DNA of 64,000 bases from Mesorhizobium amorphae CCNWGS0123 (lineage in GTDB: Bacteria; Pseudomonadota; Alphaproteobacteria; Rhizobiales; Rhizobiaceae). Within the stretch, counting starts at the first letter, position 1. Each line of letters begins with the position of its first letter. The translations under genes and the position numbers were made by a program. The notes under the pieces were generated by a model. That model searched no databases, was not told the origin of the DNA, and worked only from the letters and a program-made list of their open reading frames with translations. Below, piece after piece: positions 8,669 to 16,235 of this stretch. The DNA is taken from NCBI RefSeq assembly GCF_001686985.1, contig NZ_CP015322.1, positions 744,001 to 808,000 of the forward strand. The letters are read 5' to 3'.

Positions 8669-9698
8669 TCACAGCCCGTAGATGCGGAAGGTTGGGCGGC
8701 CGGACAGCTCGCGCACGGCGCCGAGCTCGACCAGACGGTCGAACAAGCGGCGTAGGCCGCGGTCGCTCATGCCGGCGATTTTTTCGGATGCAACGATCGC
8801 ATCGTCGGACAGTAGCCCTTTCGACGACGGTTTCCGCTGCCTTGGCCCTGAGTTTCGGCGCAACGGCAAGCAGCCGGTCGGCGCGGCGCTCGAGCTCGGC
8901 GGACAGATCGATGGCGCGCAACGCAGCCCGCGACTGGGCGGCGAGCAGACCCTTCGCACGGTCGGCTTCATCCTCGGTGCTCGCCACCGCAATGGCAGTT
9001 GATGAACGACGGGAGCGGCCGGGACTTGAGCCCAAAGCCACCTCCGCTCCCAGCAACGGCATCGCATATGCCCAGCCCAACCGCGGCGCCAGCAGAGCGT
9101 CGGCGAGCCAGGCTCCGCCCATGCGCCCGTAGCCATGGCGCTTAGCGGCCATGAATGCGCCGGTTACCAGGCCGACCATTCCGATGCTAGCGGAAAACTG
9201 TCGAAGCTCGTCCGCCAAGTCGCTGACCGCCTCGTCGTCGCGGGCGTGACCGAGATCTTCCAGCACTGCGGCGAGGTTTCTCTCCGTCAGAAGATCCTCG
9301 GCGGGCCGGGCTGCCAGCCGACGCCAGGCCAACAGCATTCGGCCGGCGGGGCCGACCTCGTCTCCCGACCGCGTGAGCAGAAGGACATCGCGAAGTGCCG
9401 CTTCATCCTCCACGCGGCCAGCCTGCTTTGCCGTTACCGCGGCCGCTGAAAGCGCCAGCCGCTGCCGCCAGGCGCCGGCCCACCGCTCCTGCCGGCGGAC
9501 CACCGCATCGAGCGCGCCGATGGTGGCGCCTGCGGCGAGTGCGACGTCCTCAACATCTTTTCCCGTAAGGCTTTGCGCTTCCGGGATGGCCCGGCGCAGC
9601 CAGGCCGGCACCGCTGCCATCGGCGCGGTCAAAGGGGCGCCGGCAAGGGTGGCGTGGTGGCGCGGATAGGGTGTGGGTCGCAGAATCATCGCAAGCAC
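8669..9698 (-). pseudogene. DUF1403-family gene, left copy, broken by a +1 frameshift
   Basis: The N-terminal part (MLAMILRPTPYPRHH ... AAETVVER, from ATG 9698) matches the intact right copy (19054-20067). The C-terminal part (LLSDDAIVASEKIAGMSDRG ... TFRIYGL) is in a different frame. One extra base in a run of three C at 8816-8818 (GGG on the coding strand) accounts for the shift. Without it the protein would be about 340 residues and stop at 8669, 5 bp before the ScpB start. DUF1403 proteins are helical, of unknown function, with what looks like a winged-helix C-terminus, and are common on rhizobial plasmids. A sequencing error at the G run or a recent inactivating mutation are both possible. 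A ribosomal slip is possible but unsupported. Confidence 0.8.
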
Positions 9699-9765
9699 GA
9701 TGAATCATGACGGCGCTTTTAGCAATCTATTTGCGCAGAAAGCGCTGCGCCTGTCGGCAACATCA

Positions 9766-9796
9766 AACGAATGATAATGTTGTATTATCGTTCGTT
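9766..9796. promoter_or_regulatory. Near-perfect palindrome (site A) upstream of vapBC
   Basis: Two 12-bp arms (AACGAATGATAA at 9766-9777 and TTATCGTTCGTT at 9785-9796) are inverted copies with one mismatch and are separated by a 7-bp spacer. The next 8 bases bring the -35 box of vapB, so this is a good candidate operator for VapB/VapC autoregulation. The form GATAA-N7-TTATC also resembles a tyrosine-recombinase core (dif has ATAA-N6-TTAT), and related sites lie next to the other integrase. Both readings are inference. Confidence 0.6.
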
Positions 9797-9798
9797 TA

Positions 9799-9827
9799 TT
9801 GACAAATCTCAGAACGATGGGTAGAAA
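9799..9827 (+). promoter_or_regulatory. Sigma-70-type promoter of vapBC and integrase
   Basis: TTGACA at 9799-9804, a 17-bp spacer, then TAGAAA at 9822-9827. It lies directly downstream of palindrome site A and about 30 bp before the proposed vapB start at 9859. The perfect -35 box and ideal spacing make this one of the better promoters in the window. Confidence 0.6.
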
Positions 9828-9858
9828 ATGCCAGAAAGGTAGATTTTTGGAGCCTGTG

Positions 9859-10116
9859 GTGTCCCTCAACATCAAAAATCCGGCAACCGTCGCCCTCGCC
9901 GAGGAGCTCGCACGCCGCCAGGGTATCAGCAAGACTGCGGCCATTCATCAGGCCCTGAGCGAGCGCCTGCATCGAATGGGTTTCGGTGACGCTGCGCAGG
10001 AGCGTCTGCTCGCGGAACTGCGCGCGATCCGGGAGAGACTGGCGCGGTTGCCTGACCGGGATAATCGCACCGACGAGGAGATCATCGGGTACGACGAACA
10101 CGGAATTCCGAACTGA
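9859..10116 (+). CDS. vapB: VapB-type antitoxin
   Basis: 85 residues when started at GTG 9859, which has a GGAG Shine-Dalgarno six bases upstream and gives the typical antitoxin N-terminus VSLNIKNPATVALAEELAR. A more upstream TTG (9799) is part of the -35 box and is rejected. The N-terminal half (SLNIKNPATVALAEELARRQ, then GISKTAAIHQALSERL) fits the Rv0623-like VapB/ribbon-helix-helix DNA-binding family; the C-terminal half (EEIIGYDEHGIP) is the kind of extended tail that binds the PIN-domain toxin. Its stop overlaps the vapC start (TGATG). It would repress its own promoter through the palindrome at 9766-9796. Confidence 0.82.
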   Translation: MSLNIKNPATVALAEELARRQGISKTAAIHQALSERLHRMGFGDAAQERLLAELRAIRERLARLPDRDNRTDEEIIGYDEHGIPN

Positions 10117-10502
10117 TGGTGATCGACACCTCAGCCATTGTGGCGATCCTGCGTAGTGAACCCGAGGCGGCAAGGCTTGAAAGAGCACTTATCTCCGATC
10201 CAATCCGTCTGGTTCCGGCGACCTGTGTACTCGAAGCACGTATGGTGATGGTCAGCAGGCGCGGCGAACACGCATTGGCCGAGATCGATCTTTGGCTTCA
10301 TAAGATCGCTGTCAACATCATTCCCGTTGACTCCGAATTGGTTGATCTGGCCACCCAAGCTTGGCTCTCCTACGGCAAGGGCCATCATCCGGCCGCCCTG
10401 AACTTTGCCGATTGCTTCTCCTACGCATTGGCAAAACGTTCGGACGAGCCGCTGCTGTTCATCGGTAATGACTTTTCCAAGACAGATGTGGTGGCAGCAT
10501 GA
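10116..10502 (+). CDS. vapC: VapC-type PIN-domain ribonuclease toxin
   Basis: 128 residues. The PIN-domain acidic residues are in place: VIDTSAIVAIL (Asp near residue 4), the EARMVM glutamate (about 42), NFADCFSYALA (Asp about 100) and FIGNDFSKTD (Asp about 118). VapC toxins cleave RNA, often tRNA or rRNA, when not held by VapB. It overlaps vapB by 1 bp upstream, and its stop overlaps the integrase start by 4 bp (ATGA), so toxin, antitoxin and recombinase form one translationally coupled operon. Such systems stabilise plasmids by killing or stalling plasmid-free cells. The coupling to a tyrosine recombinase is uncommon. Confidence 0.88.
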   Translation: MVIDTSAIVAILRSEPEAARLERALISDPIRLVPATCVLEARMVMVSRRGEHALAEIDLWLHKIAVNIIPVDSELVDLATQAWLSYGKGHHPAALNFADCFSYALAKRSDEPLLFIGNDFSKTDVVAA

Positions 10503-11644
10503 CGATGGCTGATGACGCTCAGGACTCATCAGCGGGTTCCGGAAAGGACGATCTCCCCGACATCATCGACCTAGTGATGGAAATGGGACGTCCTGCAGAG
10601 CAGAAGAAGGCCCCCTCCCCTCCCCTGGCGGGCACGGCAAACGGGATGGAACGGCTTCCCGTTCATCTCGACGCGCTCGCTGACCGCGCCCGTGACTATG
10701 TCGAAGCGGCGAACTCAGCCAATACCCGCCGCGCCTACGCATCTGACTGGAAGCATTTTGCCGCGTGGTGCAGGCGCCAGCATCTTAATGCTCTGCCCCC
10801 GGAACCGCAGGTGGTCGGCCTCTACATCACCGCCTGCGCGTCGGGGGCCGTAACGGGGGACAAAAAGCCGAACTCTGTATCGACGATCGAGCGCCGCCTC
10901 TCGTCGCTCGCCTGGAACTTTGCCCAGCGTGGCCAGCCGCTCGACCGCAAAGACCGCCACATCGCCACCGTGCTTGCCGGCATTCGCAACACCCACGCAA
11001 AACCGCCGGTGCAGAAGGAGGCCATCCTGCCCGAGGATCTTCTGATCATGCTGGAAACGCTCGATCGCGGTAGCTTACGGGGCCTACGCGACCGGGCCAT
11101 GTTGCTGCTTGGCTTCGCTGGCGGCCTGCGCCGCTCCGAAATCGTTGGTCTCGATGTTGGCCGCGATCAGACCAACGATTCTTCGGGCTGGATCGAGATT
11201 TTTGACAAAGGCATGCTGGTGACATTGCGGGGAAAAACTGGCTGGCGCGAGGTCGAGATCGGTCGCGGCGCTTCCGATGCCACCTGCCCGGTCGTCTCCA
11301 TGCAGACGTGGCTGAAACTGGCACGGATTGGGCACGGCCCGCTATTTCGACGCGTCACCGGCCAAGGCAAGGCTGTCGGCGCCGAGCGATTGAAGGACCA
11401 GGAGGTGGCGCGCCTGGTCAAGCGCGCGGTGCTCGCTGCTGGGGTGCGCGGTGACCTGTCGGAAGGCGAACGCGGCCAAAAGTTTTCCGGCCATTCGCTT
11501 CGCGCTGGCCTCGCCTCCTCAGCCGAGGTCGATGAGCGCTACGTGCAGAAGCAGCTCGGCCACGCCTCAGCAGAGATGACGCGGAGATATCAGCGCCGCC
11601 GCGATCGTTTTCTCGTCAATCTCACCAAGGCAAGCGGGCTGTAA
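10499..11644 (+). CDS. Tyrosine recombinase (XerC/D-like integrase), left copy
   Basis: 381 residues (ATG 10499; ATG 10505 also possible). An N-terminal acidic stretch DLPDIIDLVMEMG (shared with the right copy) precedes a SAM-like core-binding domain (TRRAYASDWKHFAAWCRR, about 75-170). The catalytic domain carries arginine I in GGLRRSEIVGLDV, the beta-hairpin lysine in LRGKTGWREVEIG, HSLRAG (His and Arg II), QLGHAS and the nucleophile tyrosine in MTRRYQRRR. It would perform site-specific strand exchange, most plausibly resolution of plasmid multimers or a DNA inversion (inference). It is translated from the vapBC operon. A palindrome with a 7-bp spacer (11757-11781) and a cluster of TGTCGA boxes lie just after its stop. 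Confidence 0.9.
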   Translation: MTMADDAQDSSAGSGKDDLPDIIDLVMEMGRPAEQKKAPSPPLAGTANGMERLPVHLDALADRARDYVEAANSANTRRAYASDWKHFAAWCRRQHLNALPPEPQVVGLYITACASGAVTGDKKPNSVSTIERRLSSLAWNFAQRGQPLDRKDRHIATVLAGIRNTHAKPPVQKEAILPEDLLIMLETLDRGSLRGLRDRAMLLLGFAGGLRRSEIVGLDVGRDQTNDSSGWIEIFDKGMLVTLRGKTGWREVEIGRGASDATCPVVSMQTWLKLARIGHGPLFRRVTGQGKAVGAERLKDQEVARLVKRAVLAAGVRGDLSEGERGQKFSGHSLRAGLASSAEVDERYVQKQLGHASAEMTRRYQRRRDRFLVNLTKASGL

Positions 11645-11720
11645 GCGCGCTGACAAGGGAGCCCAGCCTTGCCAAGGGCCAATAGCTTCCGTTTGCGATC
11701 GCCTTGCTGCAATCACAATA

Positions 11721-11818
11721 TGTCGACAGATTACGATTTTATCGACACGATTTGGCGATATGTCGATGCCAACGACATATCAACCCTGACATGTCGATCG
11801 AACCAGGAACCATCGACA
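11721..11818. repeat. Cluster of TGTCGA boxes with central palindrome (site D)
   Basis: Six copies of TGTCGA or its complement lie within 98 bp: 11721-11726, 11742-11747 (inverted), 11761-11766, 11772-11777 region (inverted, as CGACAT), 11792-11797 and 11813-11818 (inverted). The central pair forms a perfect palindrome with 9-bp arms (GATATGTCG, 11757-11765, and CGACATATC, 11773-11781) and a 7-bp spacer. Position 80-175 bp after the integrase stop and the layout of core plus accessory boxes suggest a recombinase or regulator binding region. It overlaps the start of the decayed fic gene. Confidence 0.55.
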
Positions 11819-12872
11819 TGGACGTTTCAGGCTGACAGGCCTTACAATGACATCCCTCTCCTGCCCCCAAAGGAGGATGTTGAAACGAAGGTGGTGCCCA
11901 AGGCCTGCATAGCGGCGCGCGCGGCCTTGGCAGAGCTTAGAGTATCGGGTCAGCTTATCCCGAACCAAGCAGTCCTCTACTCGAAGCCCAGGCAAGTTCC
12001 GAAATAACGACGGACCGATTGTTTCGCTTCGCCAATGAAGCCGGAAATCTCGCTGATGCTGCCACGAAGGAGGCGCTGCGCTACCGCACTGCGCTTAATC
12101 AGGGCTTAGGAACTATGCAAAAGCGCCTGTGACGACGTCAACGGCGGTCGCGGTGTGCCGCACGATCAAGGGCGTCGAACTCGACATTCGATCGACGCCC
12201 GGCACGGCCCTGGTCAACCAGGCGATGGGTGCGGTCGTTTACACCCCACCCGAGGGGGAGAACCTCCTGCGCGACAAGCTGGCGAACTGGGAGCGCTGCA
12301 TCCATGAGGCCGAGGACATCGATCCGTTGATCCGTGTCGCCGTGATGCACTACCAATTCGAGGCCATCCATCCAATCGTCGACCGCAATGGCAGGACCGG
12401 CCGCGTGCTGAACCTGCTCTATCTGGTCGACAAGGGCCTCCTGGACATCCCGGTGCTCTATCTAAGCCGCTATCATCCGAAACAAAGGAGCCTACTACGA
12501 TCGCCTTCTCGCCGTAACGACGGAGGGCGCGTGGGAAAGTTGGATCCTCTACATGCTCGCCGCGGTAAAGGAGACTGCTGGCTGGTCAACTGACCGTATA
12601 CACGCGATCCGCGACCTGCTCGACCAGACCGCCGAGTGCTTGCGCCGAGACCTCCCGAAAATCTACTCCGAGAGCTTTCCGAGATGATCTTCGTTAATCC
12701 GTCGGATCGGCGACTTGGTTTCATCCGACATAGCGAAACGACAGGCGGCATCGGTCTATCAAAAGACCCTCGTCGACAATGGCCTGTTACATGAAGTCAA
12801 GGCTGGTCGGGAGAACCTCTATATCAATCCGGCCTTGATGGCGCTTCTCACCGAGCGCGAGCGCAAATCGGC
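11816..12872 (+). pseudogene. Decayed Fic-family (AMPylase-fold) gene
   Basis: Successive pieces in different frames read like a Fic protein with C-terminal winged helix: RPYNDIPLLPPKEDVETK and ARAALAELRVSGQLIPNQAV (from about 11835), LLEAQASSEI and TDRLFRFANEAGN (around 11980-12060), then STAVAVCRTIKGVELD, VNQAMGAVVYTPPEGENLLRDKL and HYQFEAIHPIVDRNGRTGRV (12129-12420), and finally a helix-turn-helix part DIAKRQAASVYQK ending ENLYINPALMALLTERE (12725-12870). At least three frame changes are needed. The Fic loop reads HPIVDRNGRTGR, where the family consensus is HPFxDGNGRxxR, so Phe and one Gly are also replaced. Intact family members transfer AMP or another nucleotide to proteins. No product is expected from this locus. 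Confidence 0.75.
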
Positions 12873-12892
12873 CGGTGAAGCCCTCTTCTTCC

Positions 12893-13579
12893 TACCGGGC
12901 ACTAAACCGACCGTCCGTGCATCTCGCCTCACCCGAGAAGGACCGTTTGATTGCCTGGTTTCCGGCATATCTTTTCGGCCAGCAACTGAGTTTCTTGAAG
13001 GACCGCGATCGGCGGCGGATGATGCCCGTTGTCTCCAACTTATCGTCTCACCGGGAGCGGCACGACATTCTCGTGGTTTGGCAGATCGAAAACCATTGCC
13101 AATTGGCGTGTCGTGGCCATTTCGATGACCAACTCTTCATGGTCTGATCGGGTAGACCGGTCTTGACCCTGGCGAACCAGCCCGGCGAACTTATGCACTG
13201 GAGCCGGAACCATGTAAGGATGCTCATCGAGCAACTTACTGATCTCGATCACAACGTCAGCATCGATGTTCTCGGGCAATTCGCGCATAGGCGGGCCCTC
13301 AATAACATGAAGATGCGAGCATCTGAAAATGATCTTGCGCCCGCCCCGACCGTGCCTGCCGCAACCGCGCCGCCATCGCCCTACACCAAGAATGCGTCAG
13401 TCAGGCCGGCGAGTCCAGAAATGGTGTCAGCTCGAGCCGGCATCCACCCGATACCAGTGTTCTCGCGAGCCAGCGCCCCACCTCCACGGTGACCTCAACT
13501 CCGCGCGGCCGGCCTCTACTGAGACCTAGGCGGCCGTGTTCCGCGTGCAGCCGCTTGCATCCCTCCCCGGCAAGCATCA
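12893..13579. other. Low-information region between fic remnant and rep locus
   Basis: About 690 bp without a convincing gene. One minus-strand frame, 13040-13288 (82 residues, MRELPENIDADVVIEISKLL), has reasonable composition and a GAGGG about nine bases before its ATG and might be a small real protein, but no family is recognised. Another frame at 13401-13622 (minus) looks like a decayed piece. Nothing else was seen. Confidence 0.3.
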
Positions 13580-13580
13580 T

Positions 13581-13596
13581 ATTTACTGCCGTAAAA
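13581..13596. promoter_or_regulatory. parS-like partition palindrome upstream of repA
   Basis: ATTTACTGCCGTAAAA matches the published repABC parS consensus GTTNNCNGCNGNNAAC at every fixed position except the first and last base. An inverted copy of the same core lies between repA and repB (15047-15062). RepB (a ParB) would bind here for partition and, together with RepA, for repression of the operon. Confidence 0.65.
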
Positions 13597-13779
13597 AAGG
13601 GCCTTTGTGACAGAGAAAACATGGGTTTAGCTCAGAGCGCGGGGCAATTTATATGGGCTTCCACACATGAGCATTGGCTTCATGACCTCAGCTGCAGCCG
13701 GCAGTAAAAAGCCTCTCGGCCCCCGGTAACGTTCTGTTAACCTAAAACTTCTTGCCGCGGTTGGCCGAATCGGAGCTTA

Positions 13780-15039
13780 ATGGCACTTGTTAAGTGGATT
13801 GCTTACAAAAAGCGCCAATTCAGGTTTCGACAAGAAATGAACATTGCCATGCGGCTTCCACGCTTCGAGTTCGATAACACGATCATCGAGCAGGGCGAAG
13901 AGATATCGCGGCGACTGAACCAGCTTCGTATGGACAAGTTCCCGCCCAATGCGACCAAGACCCTTCGGTCTTTTTCGATGGCGGAGGTAGCCCACTATCT
14001 GGGAGTATCGCAAAACAATCTGAAGCGCCTCCATCTGGAACGCAAGGGCCCCCTGCCCGAGCAGATACCGTCGGGACGCCGATCCTATACCGCGGAGCAG
14101 ATGCTTGAGCTGCGCCATTTCCTGGACCGACACGGCAGGACCGAGGTCAAGAAATACGTCCCGCACCGCAAGCCTGGCGACAAGCTCCAGGTTGTTGCTG
14201 TCGTCAACTTCAAGGGCGGCAGCGGCAAGACAACCACCGCCGCCCACCTCGCCCAGCATCTAGCTCTGACGGGCCATCGCGTCCTTACCATCGATCTCGA
14301 CCCGCAAGCCTCACTGTCCGCCTTGCATGGCTTCCAGCCGGAACTTGATCGGAACCTCTCTTTGTATGAGGCGATCCGTTATGACGACGAGCGCAAACCG
14401 ATCTCTGACGTGATCGTCCCGACGAATTTTCCCGGTCTGGATATCATTCCAGCCAGTCTTGAACTGCAGGAGTATGAGTACGACACGCCGCTCGCCATGC
14501 AGGACAGAACGTCCAACGTAGGTCGCCAGTTCTTCACCAGGCTTGCAAAGGCGTTGTCGGAGGTGGACGACCGCTATGACGTAGTGATTGTCGATTGCCC
14601 TCCGCAACTAGGCTATCTGACTTTGACGGCGATGTCGGCGGCGACATCTGTCCTCATCACGGTTCATCCTCAAATGCTCGACCTGATGTCGATGAGCCAG
14701 TTCCTGCTGATGCTCGGCGGCATCTTGAAGACCATCAAGGCAGCCGGTGCAGCAATCGAGTTGGATTGGTTTCGCTACCTGATCACGCGCTACGAACCGA
14801 CAGACATCCCGCAAGCGCAGATGGTTGGCTTCATGCAGTCGATGCTGGCCGGCCAGATACTCGAAAATCCGATGCTCAAGTCGACGGCCATTTCGGATGC
14901 GGGGTTGACGAAACAGACACTCTACGAGGTCGAGAAGTCGTCCTTTACCCGCTCTACCTACGACCGCGCACTGGAATCACTGGATGCGGTGAACTCCGAG
15001 ATCGCGACGCTCATCCATCGCGCATGGGGGCGGTCATGA
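13780..15039 (+). CDS. repA: RepA, ParA-type partition ATPase of the repABC operon
   Basis: 419 residues from ATG 13780; internal starts at 13837 or 13849 would give a shorter, more typical N-terminus (MRLPRFEFDNTIIEQGEEIS). Residues about 60-110 form a MerR-like DNA-binding helix-turn-helix (FSMAEVAHYLGVSQNNLKRL). The deviant Walker A is VVNFKGGSGKTTTAAHLAQ (about 142-160), followed by TIDLDPQASLS and DVVIVDCPPQLG (Walker B). RepA drives plasmid partition with RepB and represses its own operon. It is followed by repB after a 76-bp gap containing a parS-like site. The length and motifs are typical of the family; I am confident in the call but not in the exact start. Confidence 0.93.
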   Translation: MALVKWIAYKKRQFRFRQEMNIAMRLPRFEFDNTIIEQGEEISRRLNQLRMDKFPPNATKTLRSFSMAEVAHYLGVSQNNLKRLHLERKGPLPEQIPSGRRSYTAEQMLELRHFLDRHGRTEVKKYVPHRKPGDKLQVVAVVNFKGGSGKTTTAAHLAQHLALTGHRVLTIDLDPQASLSALHGFQPELDRNLSLYEAIRYDDERKPISDVIVPTNFPGLDIIPASLELQEYEYDTPLAMQDRTSNVGRQFFTRLAKALSEVDDRYDVVIVDCPPQLGYLTLTAMSAATSVLITVHPQMLDLMSMSQFLLMLGGILKTIKAAGAAIELDWFRYLITRYEPTDIPQAQMVGFMQSMLAGQILENPMLKSTAISDAGLTKQTLYEVEKSSFTRSTYDRALESLDAVNSEIATLIHRAWGRS

Positions 15040-15046
15040 CGGCGGG

Positions 15047-15062
15047 TTTTACGGCAGTAAAT
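15047..15062. promoter_or_regulatory. parS-like palindrome in the repA-repB gap
   Basis: TTTTACGGCAGTAAAT is the inverted form of the site at 13581-13596, with the shared core TTTAC, four central bases and GTAAA. It fits GTTNNCNGCNGNNAAC except at the terminal positions. Placement between repA and repB is one of the known positions for parS in repABC plasmids. Confidence 0.65.
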
Positions 15063-15115
15063 AATGGGAATTTTGACCGTGAAATCAGTCGACTAACCGA
15101 GAATCGGGGCGATTG

Positions 15116-16081
15116 ATGGCACGCAAGGACATATTTGGCAGCGTCATGGGCCCCGCGGCCTCGGTTGCGAACGTCAAGGACATCTCAGCCTATGCCGTTC
15201 GCGGCGCTTCCCGCTCGATTATGCAGTCATTCGAGGAACTCTCGAAGAGTTCGGTCGTCGATCTCGATCCGGCATTAGTCGACACGTCATTCGTTTCAGA
15301 CCGCATGGACGATGACGATGAGGCTTTCCAGGAATTGCTGGCAGCTATTCGTGAGAGAGGGCAGGATTCGCCGGTTCTTGTCAGGCCTCACCCCGAGGTT
15401 TCGGGCCGCTTCCAAACCGTCTTTGGCCACAGGCGTGTCAGGGTCGCGCGCCAGTTGGACCGACCGGTCCGCGCCGTCGTCAAGAAGATGGACGATGAGG
15501 ACCATGTTATCGCCCAAGGGCAGGAAAATGCTGCCAGAGCCAATTTGTCCTTCATCGAAAGGACCCTGTTTGCCGACCGAATTCTCAAGCGGGGCCATTC
15601 CCCGGATACGGTGAAGTCGGCGCTTGCGCTCGATGACACGACGTTCTCGAAGATGCGTTCGGTTACCAGCAACATTCCCGAGCGGGTCATTTTGGCGATA
15701 GGCGCCGCCAAGAGCGTTGGTCGGGACCGCTGGTGGCAGCTTGCCAAACTCATGGAGCCGCCCGGGGCAGGGGTGAGGGCGGCAGAGTATGTGGCAGGCG
15801 CCGATTTCGCCCAACCAGGCAGCGAGGCCCGGTTTACCCGCCTCTTCGACTTCATGAGTGTGCCAGCGAAACGCCCGCATGCGTCTACGAAGTCCAAGGA
15901 AACGGCTTGGACACCCGATGATAGATCGGTTCGAGCCAAAATCACCGACACCGGAAAGGTGTTTACGCTCGCCTTGAAGTCCAAGGAAGCATCGCCCTTC
16001 GGCGCATTCATCGCCGGCAAGCTCGACGAGCTTTTCGAGGCTTTTCGGGAGTCGGAAATGGCGAAGAAAACAGGAGACTAA
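15116..16081 (+). CDS. repB: RepB, ParB-type centromere-binding protein
   Basis: 321 residues from ATG 15116 (a TTG three bases earlier is less likely). The N-terminus MARKDIFGS is characteristic of RepB. The ParB nuclease-like fold follows: SPVLVRPHP, RFQTVFGHRRVRVARQLDRP, VRAVVKKMDDEDHVIAQGQE and NAARANLSFIERTLFADRI (about 80-160), then a helix-turn-helix (SALALDDTTFSKMRSVTSNI). It binds parS sites flanking repA and works with RepA in segregation. The gene ends 154 bp before the repC ATG, and that gap encodes the antisense RNA. Length and motifs are normal. Confidence 0.93.
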   Translation: MARKDIFGSVMGPAASVANVKDISAYAVRGASRSIMQSFEELSKSSVVDLDPALVDTSFVSDRMDDDDEAFQELLAAIRERGQDSPVLVRPHPEVSGRFQTVFGHRRVRVARQLDRPVRAVVKKMDDEDHVIAQGQENAARANLSFIERTLFADRILKRGHSPDTVKSALALDDTTFSKMRSVTSNIPERVILAIGAAKSVGRDRWWQLAKLMEPPGAGVRAAEYVAGADFAQPGSEARFTRLFDFMSVPAKRPHASTKSKETAWTPDDRSVRAKITDTGKVFTLALKSKEASPFGAFIAGKLDELFEAFRESEMAKKTGD

Positions 16082-16089
16082 AACCGCAA

Positions 16090-16142
16090 AAGAAAAAGGC
16101 CCCCGAACGTCGCCGTCGCGGAAGCCCTTCTCGGTCTGTAGC
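16090..16142 (-). ncRNA. Counter-transcribed RNA controlling repC (incA-type)
   Basis: The repB-repC gap carries a minus-strand transcription unit of about 50 nt. A promoter reads leftward (TTGACA, complement of 16172-16177; 17-bp spacer; GATTCT, complement of 16149-16154). The transcript would start near 16142 and end in a GC-rich stem-loop (complement of about 16097-16126) followed by a T run (complement of 16088-16095). This is the standard position and structure of the ctRNA that pairs with the repC leader and lowers RepC synthesis, setting copy number and incompatibility. The transcript ends are inferred from promoter and terminator. Confidence 0.8.
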
Positions 16143-16148
16143 AAGCTG

Positions 16149-16177
16149 AGAATCGCACTTCCCCGAATCACTGTCAA
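16149..16177 (-). promoter_or_regulatory. Promoter of the repC antisense RNA
   Basis: On the minus strand TTGACA (16177-16172), 17 bp, GATTCT (16154-16149). The perfect -35 box, ideal spacing and position upstream of the ctRNA stem-loop support it. Confidence 0.7.
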
Positions 16178-16235
16178 GAGTCGTGGCGCCGTTTCGGCGA
16201 GCCAATTTCTTTTGCCTGATTGAAAGGTGAGGGAA

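Noticed and set aside
7947..9698. A single 583-residue DUF1403-ScpB fusion protein on the minus strand
   Set aside because: Comparison with the right-hand pair shows that the fusion arises only from a +1 shift at 8816-8818; the DUF1403 C-terminus is present in another frame and ScpB has its own start at 8663.
9799..9858. Upstream TTG start for the VapB antitoxin
   Set aside because: That TTG is part of a TTGACA promoter box; GTG 9859 has a Shine-Dalgarno sequence and gives the usual antitoxin N-terminus.
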